From the NCBI GenBank assembly GCA_945786935.1, contig CALZFY010000002.1, forward strand, positions 13,886 to 77,885: 64,000 nt of DNA, read 5' to 3'. The notes beneath the pieces are model-generated. The model had not been told where the DNA came from and ran no database searches. It saw nothing but the letters and a program-made list of their open reading frames with translations. Shown here in pieces: positions 7,740-16,305 of the stretch (position 1 is its first letter; every line of letters begins with the position of its first letter). The stretch comes from HGM12587 sp945786935 (GTDB lineage: Bacteria > Bacillota > Clostridia > Lachnospirales > Lachnospiraceae). The position numbers and the translations under genes were made by a program.

Positions 7740-9110
7740 TTAATCCTCCAATGCTTCAATAATTTTTTCAAAATGCATGAAATGAGATGCTTTGATCAAA
7801 ATAGAATCTCCCTGTTTTAACAGATCCGAAAGCTGTGGGATCAGCTCTTCTCTGGTGGAAAACAGGCGTGCATCCATGTCGTTATTTGCTGCCTTTGCTC
7901 CTTTTACATACTCCTCGGACAAAGTACCCACGCAAAGCAGCAGGTCAATATTTTTTTCACCGGCATATTCCCCTACACCATAGTGAAGTTTTTTTTCATC
8001 GCTGCCGAGCTCTCCCATATCGCCTAAAATAGCTATTTTTCTGCCCGGAGTGGTTGCAAGGACATCAATAGAGGCTTTCATGGAGACAGGGTTTGCGTTA
8101 TAGCAGTCATCCATGATGGTGTACCGGGAAGTGTGGATGAGATGGTTTCGTCCGCTGATGGTTTTAGCCTGCTCAATGCCTGCTTTGATTTCCTCCAGGG
8201 TAAGTCCGAGAGCGAGTCCCACACAGGTTCCTGCCATGGCATTATACACGGAATGAATTCCCGGAATGTGGATATGCACCGAAAATTTTCCGGAAGGTGT
8301 GGAAATGTCGCATACGGTTCCATCCAGCCCTAAGTTTTCCACATGTTCAGCATAGACATCGTTGGAGTGATCCATACCAAACAGAGTGCAGGAAAGGTCC
8401 TTTCTGTCTTTTAAAGTACGAAGTTTATCGTCATCTCCGTTGACAATGACAGGAGCTCCTTCCTTTGCAAAATCGAAAATTTCTGTCTTTGCACGGAAAA
8501 CGCCATCCCGGTCTCCTAAAAATTCCAGATGACAAAGTCCGATATTGGTGATGACGCAAAGATCCGGATGGGCAATTTTGCTTAGACGATGCATTTCACC
8601 AAAATCACTGATGCCCATTTCCAAAACCGCTGCTTCGTGCTCTTCTCTAATCCGAAAAACAGTCAGAGGAAGCCCCACTTCGTTGTTAAAGTTACCTGCA
8701 GTTTTCAGTGTGCGGTATTTTACATCCAGAACAGATGCAATCATCTCCTTGGTACTTGTTTTACCTACACTGCCGGTAATTCCAACAACCGGAAGCCTTA
8801 AGGTACTGCGGTAAAATTCAGCCATATCCTTTAATGCCTGAAAGGTGGATGCCACACGGATATAGGAATGTGTCTCATCTACCGGAGGTTTTTCCCCAAG
8901 ACAGCATAAAGCACCGGCCTCGTAGCAGTTGCCAATAAAGGAGTGACCGTCCACCCGCTCTCCTACAGTGGCGGCAAAGAGCCATCCTTCCCCGATCTGG
9001 CGGCTGTCAATGGCAATGCCCTCGATCTCTTTTTCGAGATTTTCGGCGGGACCGAAATAGGTTCCGTGGCAGGCCTTTAAAATTGCCTGAAGTGTCATTT
9101 GATTCATCAT
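7740..9110 (-). CDS. murF: UDP-N-acetylmuramoyl-tripeptide--D-alanyl-D-alanine ligase
   Basis: 456 residues. It adds D-Ala-D-Ala to the UDP-MurNAc-tripeptide in the cytoplasm, the last soluble step of the peptidoglycan precursor. The domains are an N-terminal Mur ligase domain, a central ATPase with the P-loop GITGSVGKTSTKEMI, NEVGLPLTVF and GMSDFGEMHRLS-like segments (here GISDFGEMHRL), and a C-terminal domain with DDCYNANPVSMKAS. Upstream in-frame start 9125 exists, but GAGG lies 9 nt before the ATG at 9110, which is preferred. This start is right after the ddl stop (9112), so D-Ala-D-Ala synthesis and its ligation are coupled. Confidence 0.93.
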   Translation of the reverse strand: MMNQMTLQAILKACHGTYFGPAENLEKEIEGIAIDSRQIGEGWLFAATVGERVDGHSFIGNCYEAGALCCLGEKPPVDETHSYIRVASTFQALKDMAEFYRSTLRLPVVGITGSVGKTSTKEMIASVLDVKYRTLKTAGNFNNEVGLPLTVFRIREEHEAAVLEMGISDFGEMHRLSKIAHPDLCVITNIGLCHLEFLGDRDGVFRAKTEIFDFAKEGAPVIVNGDDDKLRTLKDRKDLSCTLFGMDHSNDVYAEHVENLGLDGTVCDISTPSGKFSVHIHIPGIHSVYNAMAGTCVGLALGLTLEEIKAGIEQAKTISGRNHLIHTSRYTIMDDCYNANPVSMKASIDVLATTPGRKIAILGDMGELGSDEKKLHYGVGEYAGEKNIDLLLCVGTLSEEYVKGAKAANNDMDARLFSTREELIPQLSDLLKQGDSILIKASHFMHFEKIIEALED

Positions 9111-9111
9111 T

Positions 9112-10164
9112 TTATTTTTCCTCATATTTTTTCATGGAAACTTCGATTAAATACTCGCAAAGCTCAGGGTAGGAAATACCAACTGCGGCAGCTTCCTGAG
9201 GAAGCAGACTGGTGGCTGTCATACCCGGAAGCGTATTGGCTTCCAGACAGTACATTTCTTTCGTAACTTCATCCATCATGAAATCAAATCGTGCATAGGA
9301 GTGCATTCCCACGGATCTGTATGCAGCTTCTGCAAAAGACTGCATTTTTGCTGTTTCTTCGGGACTTAGCACTGCCGGACATGTTTCGATGGCACTGCCG
9401 GCCTGATACTTGTTCTTATAATCATAAAATCCTTTTAAAGGAGCAATTTCAATGATGGGGAGTGCCTTTCCTTCAATTACGCCGACAGAAAATTCCCTTC
9501 CCTGAATGAACTGCTCGATCACAACTTCATCTTCATAGGTATAGGCCTCTTCTAAAGCTTTGTAAAGCTCATCTGTGTTTTCCACTTTGTAAACACCTAC
9601 AGAGGAACCGCCGCAGCAGGTTTTTACCATACAGGGGAACCGCAGCAGACTTTCAGTGTCCAGGGCTTCGCCTTTTTTTAAAGTGATTCCCACAGGAGTG
9701 GGGACATGGTGTGCACGGAAAAACTGTTTGGTGATCCCTTTATTCATGGAAACAGCACTGCTTAAATAGTCTGTACCGGTGTAGCGGATGCCCATCAGAT
9801 CAAAGGCAGCCTGGATACGGCCATCCTCTCCATTGGAACCGTGAAGTGCCATAAAGACAATGTCTGCCATGTCACAAAGAGCCAGTACATTCGGTCCGAA
9901 AATGCTTTTGCCGCCATCTTTGCGAAGTTTTTGAAGCTCAGAGAGCTTTGGTACCTTTTCGGTGACCTTCATGATCTCACCACAGCAGTTATACTGTTTT
10001 GTAAATAATGTTTCCAAAGGCTGATCTGTTTCGAATCCCAAATACAGATCCAGAAGCAAAACCTCATGCCCTTTTGATTTTAATGCCTGGTATATTCCAT
10101 TACCGGATGCGAGGGAAACATCACGTTCCGTGCTTGTTCCTCCGGCTAAAACTACGATTTTCAA
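9112..10164 (-). CDS. ddl: D-alanine--D-alanine ligase
   Basis: 350 residues from a TTG start. GGGAGG sits 8 nt upstream of that TTG, whereas the longer reading frame to 10209 has no SD. The protein opens KIVVLAGGTSTERDVSLASG, the N-terminal Ddl signature. ATP-grasp motifs follow (CMVKTCCGGSSVGV, EQFIQGREFSVGV, DFMMDEVTKEMYCLEANTLPGM). FYDYKNKYQAG includes the tyrosine of the omega loop that marks D-Ala-D-Ala rather than D-Ala-D-Lac ligases, so this is the housekeeping enzyme and not a vancomycin-resistance ligase. It heads the ddl-murF-aldolase operon, with its own promoter at 10196-10223. Confidence 0.93.
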   Translation of the reverse strand: MKIVVLAGGTSTERDVSLASGNGIYQALKSKGHEVLLLDLYLGFETDQPLETLFTKQYNCCGEIMKVTEKVPKLSELQKLRKDGGKSIFGPNVLALCDMADIVFMALHGSNGEDGRIQAAFDLMGIRYTGTDYLSSAVSMNKGITKQFFRAHHVPTPVGITLKKGEALDTESLLRFPCMVKTCCGGSSVGVYKVENTDELYKALEEAYTYEDEVVIEQFIQGREFSVGVIEGKALPIIEIAPLKGFYDYKNKYQAGSAIETCPAVLSPEETAKMQSFAEAAYRSVGMHSYARFDFMMDEVTKEMYCLEANTLPGMTATSLLPQEAAAVGISYPELCEYLIEVSMKKYEEK

Positions 10165-10195
10165 ATTGATTACCTCCCTGCACGTTTCTATGTTT

Positions 10196-10223
10196 ATTAT
10201 ATATGTCACATAAAAAATATCAA
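10196..10223 (-). promoter_or_regulatory. Promoter of ddl-murF-aldolase operon
   Basis: On the minus strand: TTGATA, 16-bp spacer, TATAAT. It lies 32 bp upstream of the TTG start. Confidence 0.7.
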
Positions 10224-10274
10224 GATATTGTTTTATTACTGTATAGGCATCGTTATTATACAGTAACCCTGCTG

Positions 10275-10300
10275 GTGACTGTTCACTCTGTTCTGGTAAC
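10275..10300. repeat. Dispersed 26-nt repeat, copy 2 (inverted)
   Basis: GTGACTGTTCACTC then TGTTCTGGTAAC, the reverse of the form at 11972. The following TGGCATAAATC is also shared with the copy at 26703, so the conserved block here is about 37 nt. Confidence 0.65.
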
Positions 10301-10341
10301 TGGCATAAATCATGCGAAATTGGCTTCGTAAATGGATTTCC

Positions 10342-10370
10342 TTGTTTTTTGGGAGAAAAGTGAGTATAAT
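10342..10370 (+). promoter_or_regulatory. Promoter of malQ
   Basis: TTGTTT, 17-bp spacer, TATAAT, 53 bp before the malQ ATG. Confidence 0.65.
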
Positions 10371-10422
10371 GTAAGCATTATTTGACCAGGTGGAGAGACT
10401 GGATCTATAAGAGGGAGGAAAC

Positions 10423-11955
10423 ATGGCAACAACGAAAAAAACAAAAGAAAAAGAAGAAAAGAAGGAGAAATGCAGATACAGTGGTATTTTACTGCATCCT
10501 ACTTCTTTACCGTCTCCTTATGGGATCGGAGATATGGGACAGGGAGCCTATGAGTTCGTAGATTTTCTGGAAAAAGCAGGACAGACACTCTGGCAGGTGC
10601 TGCCTTTAGGACCTACAGGATTTGGAGATTCTCCTTATTCCAGCTACTCTGTTTTTGCAGGACAGATTCTTCTGATCAGTCCGGATAAATTGGTGGAACA
10701 GGGACTCATTTTAGAGGAAGACTTAAAAGATGTGCCCGAGTTTGATGAAAAACAGGTAAACTACGGGGCTGTTTTGGAATGGAAGACAGTGATTTTCGAG
10801 AAAGCATATGAAGCATTTAAGGTATCGGAAGATGAGGAACTGTTAAAGGCATACAGAAAATTTACCAGGGATCATGCGTTTTGGTTAAATGACTATGCTT
10901 TCTATATGGCAGTGCGTGCACATAACGATCACAAGGGCTGGCTGGAATGGGATGAGGAATTACAAAGTCCCACACCGGCAGTTCGCAAAAGAGTGGAAAA
11001 GGAATTGAAAGAGAGTATCGGATATCAGAAATTTACGCAGTTTCTTTTCTACCAGCAGTGGGATCAGTTAAAGGAATATGCAAACGAAAAGGGCATCAGT
11101 ATTGTAGGCGATATGCCGATCTTTGTATCTTTAGACAGCTCTGATGTCTGGGCGAATAAGGGACTGTTCTGTCTGGACTCAAAAGGTTACCCGACAGAGG
11201 TAGCCGGAGTTCCGCCGGATTATTTCAGTGCTACCGGACAGCTTTGGGGCAATCCGCTCTATGATTGGGAAGCCCATAAAAAACAGGGCTATCAGTGGTG
11301 GATCAATCGTATCAAAACACAGTTTACCATGGTAGATTATTTAAGAATCGACCATTTCAGAGGCTTTGAAAGCTATTGGGCAGTTCCGGCAGGAGAAGAG
11401 ACTGCTCTCAATGGAAAGTGGAAGCCGGGCCCGGGTGCTGCGCTGTTCCGTGCAGTAGAGAAGGAACTGGGAGAAGACCTTCCAATCTTTGCTGAGGATC
11501 TGGGACTGATCACTCAGGAAGTGATCGACCTTCGCGACGAACTAAATTTCCCCGGAATGAAGGTTCTTCAGTTTGGATTTGAGGCATGGCCTGACAATGC
11601 TTTCTATCCTCATAACTTCAAGACGGATAACTGTATCTGCTATACAGGTACTCATGACAATAACACGACCCTTGGCTGGTACAATGAGACCCATGAGGAG
11701 GCAAAGGACCGTGTAAGACGTTACTTAAACTGTGATGGATCAAATGTCAGCTGGGATTTCATCCGCCTTGCCATGAGCTCCATTGCAAAATATGCCATCT
11801 TCCCGATGCAGGATGTCCTTCGTCTTGGCAGCGAATCCCGTATGAATGTGCCGGGACTTTGCGGTGCCAACTGGGCATGGAGATTTACAAAGGAAGAATT
11901 GGAAGAATGGCACGCAGCCGAGTTAAAGAAGATGACGCAGCTGTTTAATAGATAG
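10423..11955 (+). CDS. malQ: 4-alpha-glucanotransferase (amylomaltase, GH77)
   Basis: 510 residues, standard for GH77. It transfers alpha-1,4-glucan segments between maltooligosaccharides and releases glucose. Visible signatures are GILLHPTSLPSPYGIGD near the start, GVPPDYFSATGQLWGNPLYDW, VDYLRIDHFRGFESYW with the catalytic nucleophile Asp, FAEDLG with the acid/base Glu, and the conserved CYTGTHDNNTTLGW. The first 18 residues are a Lys/Glu-rich tail ahead of the catalytic fold, which is unusual. GAGGGAGGAAAC precedes the ATG. A dispersed repeat follows the stop. It may work with the branching enzyme at 39324 in glycogen metabolism. Confidence 0.95.
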   Translation: MATTKKTKEKEEKKEKCRYSGILLHPTSLPSPYGIGDMGQGAYEFVDFLEKAGQTLWQVLPLGPTGFGDSPYSSYSVFAGQILLISPDKLVEQGLILEEDLKDVPEFDEKQVNYGAVLEWKTVIFEKAYEAFKVSEDEELLKAYRKFTRDHAFWLNDYAFYMAVRAHNDHKGWLEWDEELQSPTPAVRKRVEKELKESIGYQKFTQFLFYQQWDQLKEYANEKGISIVGDMPIFVSLDSSDVWANKGLFCLDSKGYPTEVAGVPPDYFSATGQLWGNPLYDWEAHKKQGYQWWINRIKTQFTMVDYLRIDHFRGFESYWAVPAGEETALNGKWKPGPGAALFRAVEKELGEDLPIFAEDLGLITQEVIDLRDELNFPGMKVLQFGFEAWPDNAFYPHNFKTDNCICYTGTHDNNTTLGWYNETHEEAKDRVRRYLNCDGSNVSWDFIRLAMSSIAKYAIFPMQDVLRLGSESRMNVPGLCGANWAWRFTKEELEEWHAAELKKMTQLFNR

Positions 11956-11971
11956 AGATTACTGTTCAGAG

Positions 11972-11997
11972 GTTACAGGAACAAAGTGGACAGTAAC
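11972..11997. repeat. Dispersed 26-nt repeat, copy 3
   Basis: GTTACAGGAACAAAG then TGGACAGTAAC. The ends GTTAC and GTAAC are inverted, allowing a small hairpin. It lies between malQ and plsC. Other copies are at 5264, 10275, 22924, 26703, 39160, 41209 and 43445, with a diverged relative at 36695. Confidence 0.7.
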
Positions 11998-12010
11998 GAT
12001 AGGAGAATGT

Positions 12011-12754
12011 ATGAGATTAATTTTAGATGCGGTTTTTCTGGCATGTTACCTCATTCTGGGAATTCCGGTATTACTTTTGTTATATCTGTTAGGAAAGATA
12101 GAGAGCCTTCGAAAGACAACAGACCTGTTGGCACTGCGCCTGGTACAGTGGGCTTTTAAGGTCATGCTGTTTATTGCGGGTACAAAGCAGATCGTAATCG
12201 GAGAAGAGAATGTTCCAAAGGATCAGCCGGTGCTTTATATACCAAATCACCGCAGCTATTTTGATATCCTGCTGGTATACTCGAGGGTTCCGGGACTTAC
12301 CGGTTTTGTGGCAAAGGATGCTATGCTTAGATATCCCATTCTTCGTGACTGGATGAAAAAGCTATATTGCTTATTTCTAAACAGGGAAAATCCAAGAGAA
12401 GGTTTAAAGACCATCCTGCAGGGAATCGAGTATATCAAACAGGGGATTTCTATCTGTATCTTTCCGGAGGGTACCAGAAACAAGGTGGATACGGAAATGC
12501 TTCCATTTAAGGAGGGAAGCCTTAAAATGGCAGAGAAGACAGGGTGTCTCATCATTCCCGTTGCCATTACCAACAGTGCCCAGATTTTTGAAAATCATAT
12601 GCCCTGGATCCATTCCTGCAAGGTGGTGTTAGAATATGGCACTCCTATTGATGTGGGTGCTCTTACAAAAGAGGAAAAGAAACATCTTGGAGCATATTGT
12701 CGTGACCGGATCCAGGAAATGCTGGATAAAAATAAAGAGCTGATTTGTGGGTAA
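12011..12754 (+). CDS. plsC: 1-acyl-sn-glycerol-3-phosphate acyltransferase
   Basis: 247 residues. It acylates lysophosphatidic acid to phosphatidic acid at the inner membrane face. An N-terminal membrane segment spans residues about 3-24. The catalytic NHRSYFD (HX4D) and the substrate-binding FPEGTRN motif are present, with IPVAIT further on. AGGAG precedes the ATG. A terminator follows directly, so it is monocistronic or cotranscribed with malQ. The later cardiolipin synthase at 18280 belongs to the same membrane lipid pathway. Confidence 0.92.
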   Translation: MRLILDAVFLACYLILGIPVLLLLYLLGKIESLRKTTDLLALRLVQWAFKVMLFIAGTKQIVIGEENVPKDQPVLYIPNHRSYFDILLVYSRVPGLTGFVAKDAMLRYPILRDWMKKLYCLFLNRENPREGLKTILQGIEYIKQGISICIFPEGTRNKVDTEMLPFKEGSLKMAEKTGCLIIPVAITNSAQIFENHMPWIHSCKVVLEYGTPIDVGALTKEEKKHLGAYCRDRIQEMLDKNKELICG

Positions 12755-12766
12755 ATATCAGATTTT

Positions 12767-12800
12767 TAACGGAGTTTTCCTTTGGGAAGACTCCGTTTTG
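12767..12800 (+). terminator. Intrinsic terminator after plsC
   Basis: AACGGAGT and ACTCCGTT pair around an inner TTCC/GGAA stem, followed by TTGT. It lies 13 nt after the plsC stop. Confidence 0.75.
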
Positions 12801-12854
12801 TCATATACTCTGACATGGGTTCATAGAATGTCTCTAAAGGAGGAGGGGATTTTT

Positions 12855-14420
12855 ATGGATTTGAAACAACAGCTCATACATAGGAAATATAAAAAATGTG
12901 AGGCGGAAAATCAGATTACCATCGGGGATGATTACAGCGTGCCGGAGGGTAAACCCGACATTGCTTCCATTCTGCAAAAAAAAGCGGATCTGATGGTAGA
13001 GGAGGTTCACACGGAAAAAGGGAAGATACGTCTTCGTGGAAACCTGAAGGTTCAGATCTTATATCTGGCACAACGCTCAGAGGAGATGGCAGATTGCCTG
13101 AATGTGCAAATACCTTTTGATGAGATTCTATATATGGAGAATGCTTCATCGGGGGACAATCTAAAGATTGACTGGTGCGTTGAAGAACTGAAGGTTTCCC
13201 TCGTCCATCCGGGAAAGATCAGTATTCGGGCAGTAGTCTCTTTAAAGGGTGAGATCACCGCTTCTTTAAGTTATCTGATCTCTGAAGGTGTGGAGGATGA
13301 TGCAGGAGTCCAGCTTCAAAGGGAGAGCATGACAGTTGCAGAACCGGTGTTGGAGAGAAAAGACAGTTTCCGGATTCGGGATGAGATATCTTTGCCGGCC
13401 AATAAACCTAATGTGCAAAAGGTTCTCTGGAAGGATCTTCAGCTTCGAAATCTTGATGTGAGAAATGAAGAGGGGCATCTGGCCATGAAAGGAGAGGTAC
13501 TGCTGCTTTTCATTTATGTAGGAGAAGAAGGCCACGGTGTTATGTGGTTTGAACAGACCATACCGGTTCAGGGTACATTGGAGATGACAGGGCTTACAGA
13601 AGAAATGTTTGGATTATGGGAAAAGGAGGTCACCCATCAGGAAATTGAGGTGAAACCGGATTATGACGGGGAGCTTCGCAGTATTTCCCTGGAAATGGTA
13701 CTGGAGATTCATGGATGTGCTTTTGAAGAGAGAACCTTTCAGGCACTTACGGATGTCTACAGTACAAAGGAACAGTTAAAACTTCAAAGGGAACCGGTTA
13801 CCTATGAAAGACTCCGCATGTGCAGTGAAGCAAAATTAAGACTCAATACAAAAGAACAGCTGGAGGATGAGGAAACAGTGCTGCAGATCCTGGGTCATCA
13901 TGCACAGCTGAAAAATAAAAGAGCCTCCATGCAGGAACAGGGGATTTTGTGTGAAGGTGTTCTGGAGGTACAGGTGCTTTATGTCACCGCAGAGGATGAG
14001 AAACCTTTTGGAACTGCTGTACTGTCCGTTCCTTACAGCCAGGTGATCGAAATCCCGGGAATATTGCCTACGGACAGCTGGAGAGTCTGCGAAAACATTG
14101 ATCAGCTAAGTATTTCCATGTCAGACAGCCACAGCGTGGAGATCCGAAGTGTGCTGATGTTTGGTGCCTGTGTCATGCAGCAGTGCAGCATAGATAACAT
14201 TGTGGGGATTACCGGAGAGGCTTATGCACCTGAAGAGTATCAGAAGATGCCCGGCGTGAAGATTCATTTTGTACAGAATGGGGAAACTCTTTGGAACATT
14301 GCCAAAACAAACCGAACCACCATGGAGGAGATCAGGCAGTTGAATGATTTAAACGCAGAGGAAGTGACTGCGGGACAAAAGCTTCTGCTTGTAAAGAATA
14401 TGATGGAGTCCATGATCTAA
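12855..14420 (+). CDS. SPOCS (DUF3794) and LysM domain protein, likely spore coat/cortex associated
   Basis: 521 residues. Two or more DUF3794/SPOCS repeats fill residues 1-460 (EGKPDIASILQKKADLMVEE near the start is the hallmark, and related strings recur near 185 and 340). A single LysM domain is at the end (KIHFVQNGETLWNIAKTNRT, then LNAEEVTAGQKLLLV). SPOCS proteins are found in the spore envelope of Clostridia and bind other coat proteins, while LysM binds peptidoglycan. There is no signal peptide, consistent with assembly from the mother cell. The ATG at 12855 has AGGAGGGGAT upstream; longer frames from 12747 lack an SD and run through the terminator. Expression during sporulation is inferred. 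Confidence 0.88.
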   Translation: MDLKQQLIHRKYKKCEAENQITIGDDYSVPEGKPDIASILQKKADLMVEEVHTEKGKIRLRGNLKVQILYLAQRSEEMADCLNVQIPFDEILYMENASSGDNLKIDWCVEELKVSLVHPGKISIRAVVSLKGEITASLSYLISEGVEDDAGVQLQRESMTVAEPVLERKDSFRIRDEISLPANKPNVQKVLWKDLQLRNLDVRNEEGHLAMKGEVLLLFIYVGEEGHGVMWFEQTIPVQGTLEMTGLTEEMFGLWEKEVTHQEIEVKPDYDGELRSISLEMVLEIHGCAFEERTFQALTDVYSTKEQLKLQREPVTYERLRMCSEAKLRLNTKEQLEDEETVLQILGHHAQLKNKRASMQEQGILCEGVLEVQVLYVTAEDEKPFGTAVLSVPYSQVIEIPGILPTDSWRVCENIDQLSISMSDSHSVEIRSVLMFGACVMQQCSIDNIVGITGEAYAPEEYQKMPGVKIHFVQNGETLWNIAKTNRTTMEEIRQLNDLNAEEVTAGQKLLLVKNMMESMI

Positions 14421-14493
14421 AACCTTGCATATCTGACCTCGTTTGAGTATAATAAAATTAGTATATTGTATACAAAGTACATGAGGTGAAGGT

Positions 14494-15381
14494 ATGAATC
14501 AGATTAGATTAAAAGCACTGGCAAAGATCAATCTTGGTCTGGATGTATTAAGGAGAAAAGAAGATGGATATCATGAAGTGAAGATGATCATGCAGACCAT
14601 CAATCTTCATGACAGCATCTATATGAAGAAAATAGAGGAAAAAGAGATTCGGATTCGAACCAATCTCTATTATCTGCCAAATAATGAAAATAATCTGGCC
14701 TATAAGGCTGCGAAAATTCTCATGGATGAGTTTGAACTGCCCGGAGGCATTTCCATACATTTAAAAAAGGTGATTCCGGTAGCAGCCGGGATGGCAGGTG
14801 GGAGCTCCGACGGGGCAGCAGTTTTATTTGGAATGAATAAAATGTATGGCCTGAAGCTTTCCATGCAGGAATTGATGGACCGTGGTGTGAAGCTGGGTGC
14901 AGATGTACCATATTGCATTATGAGAGGAACCGCTCTTGCGGAGGGAATTGGAGAAAAGCTCACGGCTCTGCCGTCAATGCCAAAATGTCATATTCTTATT
15001 GCAAAACCGCCCATCAATGTATCTACCAAATTTGTGTATGAAAATCTTCATGCCAATGACCTGAAACCGGAAGATCATCCACCGGTAGATGTACAGCTTG
15101 CGGCTCTAGAGGAAGGAAATCTGGAAAAGCTGGTTGCCCATATGGGAAATGTGTTGGAAAGAGTAACCGTGCCGGAATATCCGGTGATCAATGAAATTAA
15201 ACAGAAAATGATGGATCACGGTGCCCTGGGTGCGATGATGAGCGGCAGCGGACCTACGGTCTTTGGAATTTTCACAAGCTATGCCAAAGCAAAAGAGGCT
15301 TACCAGGCCATTGATCGCAGTGGCTTATCGAAACAAATTTATCTGACCACACCATATAACCGGAAAGAGGAACGATCATGA
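14494..15381 (+). CDS. ispE: 4-diphosphocytidyl-2-C-methyl-D-erythritol kinase
   Basis: 295 residues of the GHMP kinase superfamily. It phosphorylates CDP-methylerythritol in the non-mevalonate isoprenoid pathway. KALAKINLGLDVLRRKEDGYHEV carries the N-terminal active-site Lys/Asp region, VAAGMAGGSSDGAAVL is the ATP-binding glycine loop, and MMSGSGPTVFGIF is the third GHMP motif. GAGGTGAAGG precedes the ATG. The stop overlaps the ATG of the following GntR gene by 4 bp (ATGA), so the two are translationally coupled. Confidence 0.94.
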   Translation: MNQIRLKALAKINLGLDVLRRKEDGYHEVKMIMQTINLHDSIYMKKIEEKEIRIRTNLYYLPNNENNLAYKAAKILMDEFELPGGISIHLKKVIPVAAGMAGGSSDGAAVLFGMNKMYGLKLSMQELMDRGVKLGADVPYCIMRGTALAEGIGEKLTALPSMPKCHILIAKPPINVSTKFVYENLHANDLKPEDHPPVDVQLAALEEGNLEKLVAHMGNVLERVTVPEYPVINEIKQKMMDHGALGAMMSGSGPTVFGIFTSYAKAKEAYQAIDRSGLSKQIYLTTPYNRKEERS

Positions 15382-16043
15382 TATCAGGATTAACCATTAC
15401 GGAAAATGCATATCTGCCACTGCGGGATGTGGTGTTCCAGACACTGCGTCAGGCAATTTTAAAAGGGGAGCTCCAGCCGGGAGAACGCCTGATGGAAATT
15501 AAACTGGCGGAGACTTTGGGAGTCAGCCGTACCCCAATCCGCGAAGCGATCCGTAAGCTGGAACTGGAAGGTTTGGTGGTAATGATTCCCAGAAAGGGTG
15601 CAGCGGTTGCAAACATTACAGAGAAAGACACCAAGGATGTGCTGGAAGTGCGCCGTACGCTGGAAATGTTTGCAGTGGAGGTTGCGTGCGAGCGAATTAC
15701 AAAAGAGCAGCTTGTGGAGCTAAAGGATGCAGCAAAAGCCTTTGAGTCAGCAAAGGGCTCCATGGATCTGATCCGAATTGCGGAGAGTGATATGAAATTT
15801 CACGAGATCATTTATGAAGCAACCCACAATGAAAGATTGCTGCAGATGCTTAACAATCTGAGGGAAAACATGTACCGTTATCGCATTGAATATTTAAAGG
15901 ATCCCAATTACTATGACAGCCTGGTGGGAGAGCACCGGGAAATTTTAAATGCCATTGAAAAGGGTGACAAACAATCGGCCGCTGTCTGTATGAGAGATCA
16001 TATTGATAATCAACAGCTGGCAGTGATTAGAAAGATCAAATAG
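15378..16043 (+). CDS. GntR-family regulator, FadR/FCD subgroup
   Basis: 221 residues. An N-terminal winged helix includes LQPGERLMEIKLAETLGVSRTPIREAIRKLELEGLV, and a C-terminal all-helical FCD ligand domain carries metal-binding His/Asp candidates (ESDMKFHEIIY, VGEHREILNAI, MRDHI). FCD regulators usually sense organic acids or sugar acids. The target genes are unknown. It is coupled to ispE by a 4-bp overlap, an arrangement without an evident metabolic link. Confidence 0.92.
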   Translation: MISGLTITENAYLPLRDVVFQTLRQAILKGELQPGERLMEIKLAETLGVSRTPIREAIRKLELEGLVVMIPRKGAAVANITEKDTKDVLEVRRTLEMFAVEVACERITKEQLVELKDAAKAFESAKGSMDLIRIAESDMKFHEIIYEATHNERLLQMLNNLRENMYRYRIEYLKDPNYYDSLVGEHREILNAIEKGDKQSAAVCMRDHIDNQQLAVIRKIK

Positions 16044-16082
16044 TGGTTATACTTTTGCTATCAGGTTTGAAGGAGCAAAAGT

Positions 16083-16277
16083 ATGAAAAGATATATTATG
16101 ACAGCAGCAGTTTGCGGATGCCTTCTTATCGGAAGCCTGTATCCGGGACTGATACTGGAACATCATGTAAAACTGGTGGATCAAAGCGGCAAAGAAATCT
16201 CTATGGAGGGGACAAAAGACTATGATGAAAAGATTCCGGTAAAGCTGGAGTTTCGTCTTGCAAAGCTGTTTTTCTAA
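16083..16277 (+). CDS. Small exported or membrane-anchored protein of unknown function
   Basis: 64 residues. An N-terminal hydrophobic stretch (MKRYIMTAAVCGCLLIGSLYPGLIL) acts as signal or anchor, followed by a short polar tail (VKLVDQSGKEISMEG) and a basic end. GAAGGAG sits 6-7 nt before the ATG and murI starts 29 bp after the stop, so it looks like a real gene in the GntR-murI transcript. I do not recognise a family. It could be a remnant of a longer exported protein. Confidence 0.55.
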   Translation: MKRYIMTAAVCGCLLIGSLYPGLILEHHVKLVDQSGKEISMEGTKDYDEKIPVKLEFRLAKLFF

Positions 16278-16305
16278 CCACCGAAATCCAAAGAGGGGAA
16301 TACCT

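Noticed and set aside
9112..10164. Vancomycin-resistance type D-Ala-D-Lac ligase
   Set aside because: The omega-loop tyrosine (FYDYKNKY) marks an ordinary D-Ala-D-Ala ligase, and no vanH or vanX homologue is adjacent.
12747..12854. Longer N-terminus for the SPOCS/LysM protein
   Set aside because: The extension would be translated through the plsC terminator and lacks an SD; the ATG at 12855 has a strong AGGAGGGG and gives the family's usual N-terminus.
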